This document shows, piece by piece, positions 33,501 to 47,157 of a DNA stretch of 64,000 bases. This DNA is from Ophioceras dolichostomum (Eukaryota > Ascomycota > Sordariomycetes > Magnaporthales > Ophioceraceae): the NCBI GenBank assembly GCA_003049485.1, contig PYST01000017.1, forward strand, positions 124,001 to 188,000, given 5' to 3'. The notes under the pieces were generated by a model, which did not search any database, was not told the DNA's origin, and worked only from the letters and a program-made list of their open reading frames with translations. How positions within the stretch are numbered: the stretch's first letter is position 1; each line of letters opens with the position of its first letter. Made by a program: the position numbers and the translations under genes.

Positions 33501-36500
33501 GTGACACGTCGCCCTGTCGTCTGAAAACAAGGAAGGGAGAAGAGAGTATATCGATGATGAGCAGCAAACATACAAACATCACCACCCTCCCTGATCTCGG
33601 AGATCCTCTTCTGTGATCCTGCCGCGCTCCTCCACGGGATGATGCCGCTGTACGTCTTTCCCTGTGACTGTATGAGATTGTACCACAGCACCACCCTGAG
33701 TGAGGACGGGCAAAGCTTCGAGACGGCCCCGTTTTTTGATGCCGTGATACCTACCTACCTATCCGGCCTGACTTGCCTGACTGATGATGAGGGCTCTGCT
33801 TTCTCACCCTCCTTCTCCTCCTGTCTCACCTAACACGTGTGCTCCTGCTGCGGACGCCAGGCGAGAAAAAAAAAAACCACACAAAGGGCCCCGCCCCCGG
33901 CGAGAGTGAGACGCGTATTTATTTCCCTTTCGAGATTTGCCGGGACGTCGTGCGACCGCAGTCGCTCTCCTCGCTGCGACCACAACTTGGACAGGAGGGT
34001 CTCGTGGATTACACTTACGAATCTGGATGACGAGACTACCAGTCAGACCCCTTCTCGTGTATGGTGGCGATGACTCCGCCAGGCGGCCGGTCGAGAAGAT
34101 ATTATCTCGGTGATCGGTGGTAGGGCATGTCATGGTGAGAGGTAAGGTGGGAGGTCGATGGTGCGATTGCGATGATATTTAACTGTTAAGCATGCGATCA
34201 GGATTAGTGCACAGCCATGTTCGGTTCCTGTCATCAATGTTCCATGAAAGCACAGCACTCACGATTCCTTGAAGTACATGGTAGAATATATGCATCTTTG
34301 GAGCCAAGCAACAAAAAGAGGCCTATGGCTACCATGTTACACGCCATGCGATGCTTTTGACCTTCATTTCTGTCTTTTATCCCCATCGCTTATTCATACT
34401 TTTGTTTCTTTTCTTTTCGCCGATCGTCTGCGCCCATCTCGTTTCGAGTCGGGTGCCGCAAGAACGAGATTTGCCGTGGAACCTTCCATAGCCTGCCTTT
34501 GCCATTGTGTCCTGAAACGGGCAAACTTAGATGTGCAAGAGCTGCTTGGGACAACGTCGACCAGATCCGACCGACCAAGGTAGCTTTGGGGGCACATACA
34601 CATACGGTCGAAAGAAAAATCGAAAGGAGTATCTCCTCGCGCACAGGTATCACCACGCCATGGAGCACGACCGACCGACCAATCTCGGTATCAGATATCT
34701 CTTCTCGCCCATTCACCTGGGGACAGGCACTTTTTTACAATGCTGTAGCTCGGACGAGACATCTCTGCCGCTCATGGATGGTCTTGGCCGAGACAATAAA
34801 AAAGGCAGGCAAACTAGCTGAATAAGAAACCCCGGTTCTTCTTTCATCGAGCTCGTTGGGGTCGTTGTGCACGCGAAAGAGGAGTTGGTGATGCTCGCAG
34901 CTTCGCCCCTTGCCCCGCAAAGGTATGTTGAGCTTGAGCATGGACTACTACGTACAGCTGCAGAAACCAAGTTTGCTCTGGACCTTGCCCTTTGACCGCC
35001 CACCCCCTTCGGCTGGGGCAGCAGTGAGTCTGGGCCATAGTTGTTGTTATTCGTCCTCGTATCATCGGGTCTCGTAAACCTTGAGACAGGCGGCCTCTGC
35101 GGTGGCCAGAAGCCAGAGCTGAACATCAAAGGAGTGATGAGGCTGGAGCAAGGTTTTAGCCCTGGACAAATTGGGTTCATTTCGTAATGCCAACCACATT
35201 CGGCATACCCAACAAAGTGTCCCATGTCCCAGTTATCAACACCAACGTGCTAATCCCAGCGCGGTTGGTTGTGGGCTGGTGCGGTCGACGTTCAAACAGA
35301 GTTGCGGATGGATTACTGGACCTGCATCAGCCCAGCGCCCGCACAGGCAGGGCCAAAGCGGCGACGGCAGAAAAGAGAGGATATCGAGACCATGAGCCAA
35401 CTGCCTTTTTTTTCCTCCTCACGGACTGATTGGCTTTGAAGCCACCATTCTAGCTTTTGGGCGGAATACGCTCTCCAGAAGTTCAGATTCGGTAGGTAGG
35501 TAGACAGAAAGCCGAGAAATCCCTCACACTTCCCAGGTCGAACAACACCACCTAGGCGCCAGAAGAAACGATCCCAGTCCTGTGCGGTTGCCCAATGCGG
35601 ATGGCGAGCGACTTGGCGAGCGACCAGAGACGAGACGCCCGTCAGCAGATCTGCACATCTGTTCTATCGGCCCGCTTCCCACCCTTGGTGTCACACAGCA
35701 CGGGATTATCTTGCTCCTCTTTTAACGTTAAATTGTGCATCCGTCCCTGCCCAAGGTTGGTTGGTACCTGAGGTACATGAGCTCGCTGCAGCTCCCTCCC
35801 TTCCCAAGCCGTCGTCGTGTCATTGCGATGGGGGCCAGCAGCGGTGAACGGGACGAAACAGCCTTCCAAGACGGTGGGTTTTTTCTACCTTTCAAGACGC
35901 CCTGCGACTACAGTAGCAGTTCTACGCAGGCGAAGGTAGCCTTTTCTGCATTTACTCAAGCTCATGCACTACTGGACTGGACTGGACCGGACTTCCCTGG
36001 GACATAGAGTCCATCCCGTCCGAGTTCTTCTCGCTCTCCTTGGCTGGTGATGAGCTGGACAGGGTGGGCTAAAACAAGCACCGGCGTGGGCGGCATTTAA
36101 GCATGATTTTAAGCCTCGTGATCCCACAACCATTGCCCCTTTCGGCAATCTTGGGGCCGGAGACGGTCTCAGCCCTAGCGGGGTCTGAGTGTGCAGAGGG
36201 GCTACTGTGCTTGTCTGCCCACTTTGGCCTTTTGCATCAGTCACTTTCCCTCAAAGCAGAAGCCGAAATGCCGGCTGTCCACAGCGCGCACCGGAACTTA
36301 CGAAAATTCTCTCTCGCTTCCACCGTCTCCAAGGTTTTTGCTATTTGGCTTCGCCCATATTCCCGACATAGTTACCTACATATAAATGCCGAAAGGGGGA
36401 AAGACGATGATGGAGAGAGTCGTGTGTGTGCGTTGTAGTGCAGTTTGCACGACAAGCCCGTCAGCCCATTAGGTGACGGCTCAAGTACGGAATGGTAGGT

Positions 36501-39500
36501 AGCGTTGTTGGTTGGTGATGTGGTCAAGAAAAAGGCAAGAAGGATCATGCAGCAGCGGACATCATACCGCTCTTTCCTTTCTCTGCGCGGGGAAAAAGGA
36601 TGGGCTGCGGCGGAACGGGATGGGCGGCGAGGATGTGGGAGAAGGAAGCGGGCGGGAGAATCTATTCTCAGACCAACAGAGCCAAAGATCACAAACTGCA
36701 AGCCCAGCCCGCCCACCAGAGCACACACACCCCAGCCCGTCCGTCCGGTTTTTATTTTTTTTGTGTCCTCCGTTGTCTTGATTTTTCTTGTGCCGGTGCG
36801 CTCGCCAAGTCGTTTCCTGCTGACCACCATCATCGTCAAGACAAATATCGAGTGCGAGACCATGCAGCAAGCAAGTGCGGGCGGACGATCCACCATCCAC
36901 CCATTCGTCCATCCACCCAAGCACAACCCAAACCCCTTTGAGGAAGTACATGCCATGGGATAAAAACGATGCTACGCACTTGTGTCCTGCAACTTCTTAT
37001 TCGTGCTTTGCGCATCGCATGTTTAGAGGCCTTCACTTTGGCCAACTCGGCTGAAGCATTGAGGCGGTTGGTTGATTGGTAGTGGGAGGAGGGTAGTACC
37101 TGAAGAAGCACGAATCTCACTCATTCAACTAACTCCTCCCATCCTACCTCCCAACCCTAATCGAGAATGTCTTGATGAAGAGAAAGCAGGCCAGAAAGAC
37201 CCGCAACGGGACGGGACCAAAACCTTCGCAGAGCCGCGAATAATAGCCCCTAATCGGCCCTCTCTGTACGTCGACGCACGCGAGGTGCATTGTTGGTGTG
37301 TGTTGTAATGGACATAGCCCCGCGTTATCTTTTGCTTTCGTTGCTGACTGAGTCACGCTTTACGGTTTACGGGGTGTGAATCGGACGGGATAGAGTTGTC
37401 GGGCGCTGACCCCGCAATCTCCGGGACGCTCTGCCTCGTTCTTGAAACTTTTGGGGATATGAAAAAGGTGTGCTGTGCTTTGTCTGTCGCTCTCGTCTAT
37501 CAGCGGCGATGACGATGATGACTGGCCACCGCCACCAACCATCATTTCGAATCGCGGCTGCTTGTTCAGCTTACAACGTTGTAAGTCCTGACACATTTGA
37601 CGCGACCTGCATAACTGGAAAAGTCCGGCATAGATGATCCGAATGGAAGATAGGCGCTGATGATGGTGTGAGGGATGCTACATGCGACAGAGAGAAGCAA
37701 GCAGTTGGTTCTCTGCGCATCTCATCACACCGCTCTCAAATCGGGATATGCTCCCGGCCGACAGCGCAGTGATTGAAAGACCTCCTAGGAGAGGAAAAGA
37801 AATGAAGAGAAAATAAAAAGACAGAGCGGAGGCCCCACTTCTTAATTACCCAAACGAGCAATAAGTGGGATCAGTGTCCCAGAGGCGACTGGTCCAGAAG
37901 CTGCGCCGTCGCAACGGAACCCAATCGCAGGGCGTTGCTTGGGTGCCCTTTCCTGGTACTGGTTCCCGCATCATTTCCATCCGCTCCAGGCAGCGCAGTC
38001 CGTTCTGTGGCCTGTTCTGTGACCCAGGTTATTGAGAGCGGCGGTGAAAGGAGCAATAAGAGCCCGAGAGTTCCTCCAACCAGCTAGGCAGAAGAACAAA
38101 AAAAAGTTAGGGGTACTGATGCCGTCGGGAACTGCAGAGATCGTGCGAGGAAGATGATAGAATGGAACGAGTTCTTCTGTCGAGAACTCAAGAGGGTCCT
38201 TGCTTGGCCCCCGACAAAGCCTATCAGGCTTCAGTGTGCCGCACAACCTACCGAATACGCTGCCCATACGTAGGAACTCATGCCCTGCTGGTGGGGAGAG
38301 ACCGGGAAATGACCCGGAGCCAAGGCTTTCGGCCTTGGAAGAGCAGAAGGGCAAGATTCGTAAGCTGATTTCCTGGAGAATTCCTCTAAAACGCCGTCTT
38401 CGTCTCCTGGATGAGACGAGATCACCCGTCGGCTCAAACTACATTGGACCAAAGCCAATCCATGGGGGAAAAAAAACGACCATGAAGAAGGCCGAGAGGC
38501 GGCGAGGTCCGTCAAAGACGATGGTTTATGGTTATCAGTCAGTCACCGATCGTGGCTTTGCTCGCACGCGCTAGTGTGCAACACGTCCGGATATACGATG
38601 AAGGAGTGAGGGTGAGGGGAGAGGGGGACCAAACCTCGGGCCAGTCGGTGAATAACTGTCATCTGACAAAATTTTTTCCCTCGACATGGATAGGAGACGA
38701 TGACGGCGATTTGCGCCCTTCCGCATCGGCGAATCGACTGACTGACTGACCAAAGTGAGAGCACCAGGAGAAAGAGGAGGGGGGTGTGTGGTAAGAAAAA
38801 AAAAGTATGCTTATCTGGCAAGTTCTGCCCCACAACTGACCGAGCTAAAATCGACGGCATCTCTTCTCTCTTCTTCATCACTGCAAGCCACGAGACCGAC
38901 CGAGAAGAGAATACGGAATACGGACTAGTGCACAAGTACTACAGTATTGATGCGGCCGGTGGGCGGGCTTGTCGGCCTCAAATCATTGCAGAACTGTTTT
39001 TCTGTTGGTTGGTGCCACTAGCTAGCTGGTTGTGGCGGCGTTTGTGCAGTCGATACTTTTGCGCAGCTGGGGGTGTTTCTTCCAACCGGATTCGTTGGCT
39101 TGGTCCCCCGTCCCTGACAGATTCATCAGTAATCATCAGCAGCAGCACCCATGTGCGCAAACTCACATTTACGGCACATATTTGGGGTAGGTCAAACTGA
39201 CAACAGAAGGTGTGCGTGGTGGTGGGTGGCTTACTCGCGCATGTATTGGATGGGGAGAGAGAGAAAAGGGTCTCTGCACCACGTCCCTTGTTCGTCTACT
39301 TTCCCGTTTTCAGACCTCCCGACCCTGCGGTTTACCTGTCTCCGGACATGAACTAAATGGGACCTTTCCATATTCCGGGGGAGAAAGCAGCAGATGAGAG
39401 GCACGGTCGACTCACTGTCTCGTCTGGTACTACCTCTGGACTGCCCTACATACCAGGTACCCTACCTACTCTTTTGCACTGAACATATTCGCCGGCTTCC

Positions 39501-39627
39501 TCACACCACCCCCGAGACGCATGGTCCCTTCCGTATACCGTAATTCGTATCACAGTTGCGAATTATCGACGGTGGACTCGACATCAGGCGGGTCGCAAAG
39601 CAGGTTCGTCAGGGACCAACCATCGCC

Positions 39628-39650
39628 GACCGACCGACCGACCGACCGAC
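39628..39650. repeat. CGAC tetranucleotide repeat
   Basis: CGAC is repeated about five to six times in a gene-free stretch. Confidence 0.85.
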
Positions 39651-42600
39651 TACCGGCGAACCAAATCCCTTTTATTGGGCACGTAATTGTCAATTGCTCC
39701 AAAAGGATCAAGGCGCAACTCTTTGTCATCGATCCGCCCGTTTGGTCATCGAGTTGACTGAGCTTGTGAGGCCCCCCATTTTTTCTCTGGAAGAAAGCAA
39801 GAAGACAGCAGGCAATAGTAACAAAGTCCGACAACTCGGGTCTTCGGCGCTGTAAGGATGGAAATGGGTTGGATGCGTCCGCCGCCCGCCGCCCGCCGCC
39901 GCCCACTTCCCCCGAGATGTAAGCTCATGTCATTTTCCGATTACCTTTTTTAACCTTCCCGGCTTTTGCCTCACTTGTGCGTGCTGCGATTCTGTGCCCC
40001 TTTTTTGTGCACTTGCCTACTTCGTATGTACTTCGTACCTACGACAGCACCTGCTCGCTGCCCGTTGCTGATATGAGACAGCGCCACACTCGCTCGACGT
40101 ACATACACACCCTCTCTGTGCATGTATGCGAGTGCAAGATGGAAGATCAAGCGAAGGATCCCACTTTCTCTCCTCTATGTTCTTCCAGGTAATCATCCCT
40201 AGACGCCATGCCCACATAACCAAACCTCAACGGACTTGTCACCAGGGAATGAATAAGGAGGTAAGCTTCCGCCGGCGTCGCCCGTCTGACGACGCTATGA
40301 ATTTGATCCTTGAAGTGGAAGCTGTAGCTCCGACCCCTCCAACCCTGGTTATTGATCAGCAAAGATATGCGAGCGGAGGTTCGACGAAGCTCCCCGCGCG
40401 CGCATCAGTGTTGTCGCTGTGGTGGCCAGTGGCGGCCTATCACTCCATCTTGGCGCCGTGGCTCGCTCCTGTTGATGAGGAAACACTCGGTCTTGACAGA
40501 ACAAGGACGTATCTAGGTAATGCAATGCATATCCCGGACCTGTGATGTAAATGTCAAGCAAGCCCCCCTTGTCGCCCTTTGCATCTTGTGACCGAACGGC
40601 GGGAGAAGATGTCAAGGGCGTGAGAGCGGTGTGGATGGATGGATGGATTCTTGACTGGGATCTTGTTAGTCCCCGTCAGCTGGGCTGGCCTGGGCTGTCG
40701 CAGGATCAATAGTAGGCACCCCTGAGAAGCCAGAAAGGACGAGATCGAAGAAGCTCGCAAGTCAGAGGGCAGAGACGACGAAACTCAGGAAAAAGCGCGC
40801 AAGCACAACACTTCTGTCCTTTGCAAGCGATTACTGACTGATTTGAGCATCAACAAACCGCATCAAGCCGGAGCATTGGTGCACTTGGGAGGAGGGGGGG
40901 TCCGGTTACTCGCACTCTCCCATTCGTCACTTGACTGACACCACATGCCTGACAATGCCTGGTGCGGCACGCCCTCTCCCATCGAAGCCAGTTGTCCAGA
41001 CGAGGAGAAAAAGCGGCACATACACATCCATCCAAGTAGGGCCAAGAAAGAACAATTCAAATCATCATTGGAGGAGGAGGGAGTGGAAGTCCATCCGTCG
41101 TTTCCCGTCTTGAAAAAAAAGGTACTTGTGTGTACTTACTACCAATCTTTTCCCGTCCAAAGTGTGTGGACCGGACTTCGGTACCGCAGCCCCTCCCCCT
41201 CCAACCGAGGAACCCAGCAGTGGTGGCGCGAGGCCGCTTTAAGCTTAATTCGCGAGGCACCTCACTAGCGCCGCCATCCCAGACCAAGAAAGCGACGCAG
41301 CGACGCACATCCATCTCGGCCGTTATTAACCTGATTTCGGACTTGCAGCAAAAAGGAGCAGCAAGATTGGGCAGAGGGTACGACATCAGTTAGCCAGGAG
41401 CCAGCCAGCCAGTCTCAGCCAGTCAGCCAGTCAGCTCCACGCCAGTTCAAGTGAGTCGAGGTTTGGAGGAGGGGATGAAAAATGATACTTGTCCTTCGGA
41501 GAAGGCCAAGAGCTTGATTCCAAGGAAACGAGGGGCGTTGTCGGTTAGCTCAGATCCGAAGCGGGCGAAGGATCACCGTCTTTAGTGCTTTTGCAAAAAT
41601 GGAGGACGTGATGATATGATCAATGATCAAAAGCACGGGACCAGCAAAGAAGGGGGCCGCCGAAGAAGCCGCTCTTCCATTGCCCGCCTGCCCGCCTGCC
41701 CGCCTGCCACGCCCCTCGTGGGACGAGGTCGAAAGAGAGTTAAACTAACGTGCGAGGGCAATCAAGGGGCGCCCCACCCACCACCCCTCACCTCCCCTTC
41801 CCGACGACTGGCACGAGCGAGTCCACGACGAGGACCCCTGGTTGAAAGGAGCCGCTGATTCGAGAAAAGTGTGGAAACAGCGGTGCCTTGGCGCTGGCCT
41901 TGGTGTGGGCTTGGCTTTCCTTGGGAATCATCCTCTGCTGACGCGTCCTTTCCTTCTTTTTTTTCTCTCAGCTTCATTTTTCTTGGACGTCCCAAAAGCG
42001 ACAAAAGGCCGCCAACCTCACACACACACAAGCCTACCATTTCCACACCAACCCAAAGAGCCTAGTCAGTCGCCGACCACCTGGCCAGTCCAGTCACCAC
42101 CATAATCAAAAAGAAGATGAGATTGATTTGATGTGTGGCTGTTTGCTATTCCCCGGCCCGCTTGGGACCGACCGGTTGAAGAGTTATCCACTCGCACCAA
42201 CCAACAGCATCTATGCATCTACTAAAAATGAAGTGCATTTTCGTTGCAACGCGAGAAGAAAAAGCAGGAGAAAACGAGGAAACTCGCTCAAGCTGGTCAG
42301 TTTACGGGAAGGAGGCAGCGCGACAGGGAAGAAGCGACCGGCAGAATCGCGGCTCCCAATAAGAGGATGCACGATGCTTGAACGATCTTGGCTCCAAGAT
42401 GTGTCCGGCCCCATTTCAAATGAGCTTGACTCGAAAGGCAGAGGAAGCGGGCTGGGTCGATCGGCACGTTCTGTGATCGTCGTTGGTTCCACTGATTCCA
42501 CTGATACCACACATCTGACAGGAGACAAGAACAAGGAAAGGTCCTGTCGCTCTCATCGAAGAAGCCCCTGATGCCCACACCAACTTCCCTTTTTTCCTCT

Positions 42601-43134
42601 GCCTACCAATCCGGCTCCTCCTCCTCCCTCCCTCGTTCTCGCTATTTGCGCGCTATGGGTACCTACCGAGGTAGGTCATCATCACTTGTGCTTTTTTTTT
42701 TCTCATACGGGGTGTGTGGAGGGAAGGATGAAAGACTCGAACCATCCGTACCAACATATGGCATGATGTCCCAGTCGGTCGGGGGGAGGGGGTTTTTGCG
42801 CTACGGGGGACCCGGAACCGGCGCTGTTGCTACCGCCAATGCAGAAGACAAACTTCACTCATGGGGTAGAAAGTAGTACATATGTATGACTGTCTGTTGG
42901 CGTGCACAAAAAAAAAACGAAAAGGACGTTAAAGGGTAACCGATGGCGAGCGAGCTGCCGCACAGATAGGTACCTATCCACACAAAGCCCGAGCATCATC
43001 GAGCCTTACAAGGCCCCCAATTTGATCTCTAGGAGGTCATATCGGGATGCCTGGGACAAGTGGTAGATGTCCTTGTTCTCATTTGTCTCGTCTCCCTTAT
43101 TCTCTCTTATTTTTCCTCTGAAAATTCATGGGTT

Positions 43135-43153
43135 GGATGGATGGATGGATGGA
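43135..43153. repeat. GGAT tetranucleotide repeat
   Basis: Four to five GGAT units in a row, in a gene-free stretch. Confidence 0.8.
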
Positions 43154-45743
43154 AGTTCTCTACTGTGCCTCTTGAACGACCCCTCCCCCTCCCCTCTCCC
43201 CCCAAAGACCGAGGTAGTTCCTCCCGAATCGACTCAACTCGATTTTTGTCTTCAGATTCGTTCGTATACATGACCCTATCTGAAATCTGAAAATCACCTG
43301 GGTCGCATCGCATCACCGCCACATCTGTATGCATATAGGCCATAAAGTAAGGCCAGCCAGCAGCACCACCCACCACCAACAACACCTTTTGGGGTCCATG
43401 TGCCTAGCGAAAAAAAATCCCGCTTTTATGTTTCCCTCGTTTGTTTCCCTCGTTTCCCGTACCTCTCTCGTACCTCGCACTAAACGTGTGCGCATGTACT
43501 TGTATGTACTGTCGTTTGCCTCGGAGGAGTAGGCAAATTAGAGTTACCGGCGTTTGCCGGCTCAGGGTACCTACTGCCCAGTCTCAGTCTTCAAGGGGGA
43601 AGATATCGAACTCCACTCTGTCTCTCATGTCATCGCCTCTCTACATGTATTGCATACATGTGAACCTATTCTCGGGAAGTTGGGTAGGTTCGAAATATTT
43701 GCACGTGAAAGAAGGAAGAAAGGAACCTGATCATCGTAAGGCGACAGATCCAGTTGCCGAAAACAGTTCCTCGTCGTGACGTACGTTGGCTGATGGATGT
43801 TGCCGTGCGGCACGGCGACGGAGGGAAGAGGGAGGGCAGCAAAGTAGGGCGACCGGCGGCCAGCCAAGCGCTCGCGAGAGAGCTACGAGCCAACGACCAA
43901 CCTACATATGTCATGCAGCTTTGTTACAGAGAGAAAGAAAGCAAGGCAGGTAGGCAGCAGTGGGCATCAGTGAGCATCACCTCGCCAAATACTGTTCACT
44001 CGGTTTTTTTATCTTCTTTTATTATTATTATTTTTTTTTCTCCTCGCATTCTTTTCTTCTTACTGTCCAAAGTCATATGTACCTCCTACGCATCCAAACA
44101 CATGTTGCCTGGTGCGAAGGAAAGGAGGAAGGGAGTTGGGTGATATGGATGGAGGCGCACCCACCACCGCACCGCAGCACATCCTCTTGGCCTGCCTCAC
44201 AGGACGCGGGGCCACCACCGAACCCGACCGGTAAAGTGTGCGTGCCCCATCACTGCTGCCGTCCGGGATAGAAGCAGCAGCTTATGCCTGGATGCGGCAG
44301 ATCTCGCCCTCCCTTCCCTCGCAACTCGCACTCTCTCGCATCGCTCGCGATGGGGGCTTCGGTGATAATGCGAAGCCGAAAGGGGCTGGCTGGCTGGATC
44401 ATCGTTGGTGGCGAAGGAAATGGGGGAGGGGACGGGGGAAGGGGACGGGGGGAGGGAGGCAGGAGATTAGGAGATTAGACAGGGAAGATCCCGTTTGTCA
44501 AGAGCTGCCACACTTTTCTTTCTTTCCTTCTCTCGATCACCGTGTGAGGACGGATGAGCGGGCAGCGACAGATGCCGTCCGGACAGCTAGGCCACCGCAA
44601 CGTGGTCCTAGTCGTGGCCTACCTACCTATCCAGCTATCTCAAGACGCGGGGCCGCGAAACACCGAGGCATTTTTGCTTTCGTGGTCGATCCTTGTTCGT
44701 CAACTGATGATTTGTCAATCCTAGAGCAAAACTCAAAAGGACCAGACCATTGTGTTCCCGGATTCCTGAACCTACGAGGTTCACCCGGGAAGGTGGGGGA
44801 GGAAGAACGGCCGGGATGATAATGGTTAGTAGTAAAAGTAAAAGTCAGGAAGAGGAAAAAGAAAAAAGATACAATGAGATACAAACTAAGCTTGAATAGG
44901 GCGGAAAGATTAACCTTGGACGTGTAGCGAAAGGATCCCGCGATATTCTCTCTTAATATTGCTCGCTCTAAGTTGTAAGTGTTGTGCTGTTGGTCCGGTG
45001 GGCGTGACATGCACACGCCCCCTGCGTCCGTCCACACGAGGACTCTAATAACAGGATGCAAATAATCGTCAGCGTCACTCACATTTACTTACTGCACTCC
45101 CTCCCTCCACCCCTTTTGAAAGAAAAAAAAATCCTAATAAAACTCACGCCGGCATATCTGCTTCTGTTAATTTCTCTCACTATTTTAACCTTTTCCCGTC
45201 GCATCCGTCGAGCTACATATTATATTGCCATTGCCACAAAGGCGTTGTCATGGGTGTGGGGCCCGCGCTGGCCGGAAACCAACACGCAGGAGACGAAGCG
45301 GGCAAAAGCAAGCCACACCCGAAAATCAATCGCAAATCATCATCACCCGGGATCATCATCACCTTGACTCGTCACGGTTGCATCGCGAGCCGTTTGCCTG
45401 CTTCAAACCGATATTATGGTGCGGGACGAAGAGCCGGCTTTGGCTGGACCATTAAAAAATTTTTGGGTTAGTTACAGTAGACAGACGCCAACGTTCACAA
45501 CCTGCATTTTTTCATGGATTTCTTCAAGAGGTACCCTGACGTATCAGTCGGTCCTTCGTCGGCAGACGCATGCGGTAGTAGCAAATCACAAGGTCGGCAT
45601 CTTCCGTCCGCTTCGCGAATCTGGTGCTGGCTGGATGGCTGGCCGGCTGGGGCCCCCTCCCATCATGAATCAACCTTTGGCGTAAGTTGGTGCAATGTCG
45701 CATGAGCAGGAAAGGACAGACAGCCCTACCATTCTACCTTTGT

Positions 45744-45766
45744 TAGGTACCTACCTGAGGTAGGTA
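45744..45766. repeat. TAGGTACCTACC palindromic word
   Basis: TAGGTACCTACCTGAGGTAGGTA is built from TAGGTA and its complement TACCTA and can fold on itself. It is a member of the dispersed word family. Confidence 0.65.
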
Positions 45767-46127
45767 TGCTTCCTCATCACAAGTTTATCATGCCCGAATC
45801 AGGCCACATTGAGCTCAAGATATACCCCCCCAAGGCTTGCTTTTCACGCCCCGATGCTGTGATGCGATGCGGGCTTGGCCTCATGCTTCGGGGAACGACA
45901 GAGAGGACGATGGGAATCGGTGATGCTGTTGCTGCTGCTTAATACGCCATGACAAATGGGCAGCTTGGATGAAGGGCTGCGGGCGGGCGTGCCGTGACGA
46001 ATCGCCCAATTGCAAACAAAGCAAAGCAGAGCAGAACGGAACAGAACCTCAACTTCGGACCAACGAGCCACGGTGACCGATGACGATGACCCGGCCGCGA
46101 TAGGATTCGAAGACAGTCGTGGTCCCT

Positions 46128-46151
46128 CTAGGTAGGTTCCTAGGTACCTAG
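46128..46151. repeat. CTAGGTAGG/CCTAGGTACCTAG palindromic word
   Basis: A 24-base stretch composed almost entirely of CTAGG, GGTACC and CCTAG units. Member of the dispersed word family. Confidence 0.65.
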
Positions 46152-47134
46152 TCTCTAGTATTTGATCTTAATGCTGGTACTGCTGCTGTCGTGTATCCCC
46201 AGGAGTACAAAAAAGGGCACCGGATTACCTATTTCGACGTCTGGTGAACCAACCAACCACCTAATAGGTAGGTTTCGTAACGGCCAGAGCCGGACGAGGT
46301 TGGTTGGCACCAGCAACAAACAAGCGTGCGTGCGTGCATCATTCGTTACAAACCCGGAAACCAAAAAAAATAACATGCTTCCATATCGCCGCGGCGCGAC
46401 GATGAGTAAGTCCCCTAAGTAGCCGCTACTGCCCGTATAACGCCGGACGACCTCGCTGGCCGGCCGGGGAACTGCGAATGAAAGTATACAGTTAGGCAAA
46501 AGTATACAGGTACGCAAGGGTTGTACCGTTCTCAAGAATAGCAAAGAAAAGACGAAGTAATCGTCTAGTGGCAGGAGGAAAGGGAAGTGAGGAGGAGGGT
46601 GTGACAGAATCAAAAAAAAAAAAGAACCTAAGGCACCTTAGCTGGCTGGCTGGGGTTTGCATGCTCGTCCAACTTTGTTGATGACTGAGCATCATGGTTT
46701 TCTCAAACAGCCATCTCTTCTTTGTCCGAAAAGAGCAGGGCCATCCGGGGGCGTTTGGAAGCATTCGTGTCGCCAGCGTACAAAATCGTTCGTCGACCGA
46801 ATTGGGGATCTCCTGTGCTCCAAGTTGCTGGGAAATCTTAGGATGTTTTTTTTTGTTTTGGACCAGAGGACGAGAGAGCTACATAGGGATGAGAGAGAAG
46901 CCAACGTGGCCTCTCTTCGTCATCGTCTTCGTCCGATGAGGCTCAGTCATCAGTCCGCTATCAGCAATAAAAAAAAAACTCAGAGAGGACCGTGACTTGA
47001 CGTTTTACATGGCACGATGCCTCCTGACGCATGGACTCGCACACACAATGCCCACCGACCTACGTACCGGGCAAAGTCAAGGAACTGAGGACGGGTCGCC
47101 GCCCTAGAAAGATTCTGGTTGGTATGTGGGTCGG

Positions 47135-47157
47135 GTAGGTAGGTACCTTAGGTAGGT
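47135..47157. repeat. GTAGGTAGGTACCTTAGGTAGGT word
   Basis: A member of the dispersed TAGGTACCTA-type family. A very similar arrangement, with ACCTAAGG in place of ACCTTAGG, occurs at 60125-60150. Confidence 0.65.

Noticed and set aside
33011..33694. 227-codon minus-strand frame in the desert
   Set aside because: There is no recognisable domain, no codon bias and no splice context; length is within chance for this composition.
41535..41590. GGTTAGCTCAGAT, an A-box-like word
   Set aside because: There is no B box within tRNA distance and no acceptor pairing.
42715..42765. B-box-like GGTTCGAGTC on the minus strand (possible tRNA)
   Set aside because: The T-stem has a mismatch and no upstream A box or matching acceptor arm exists.
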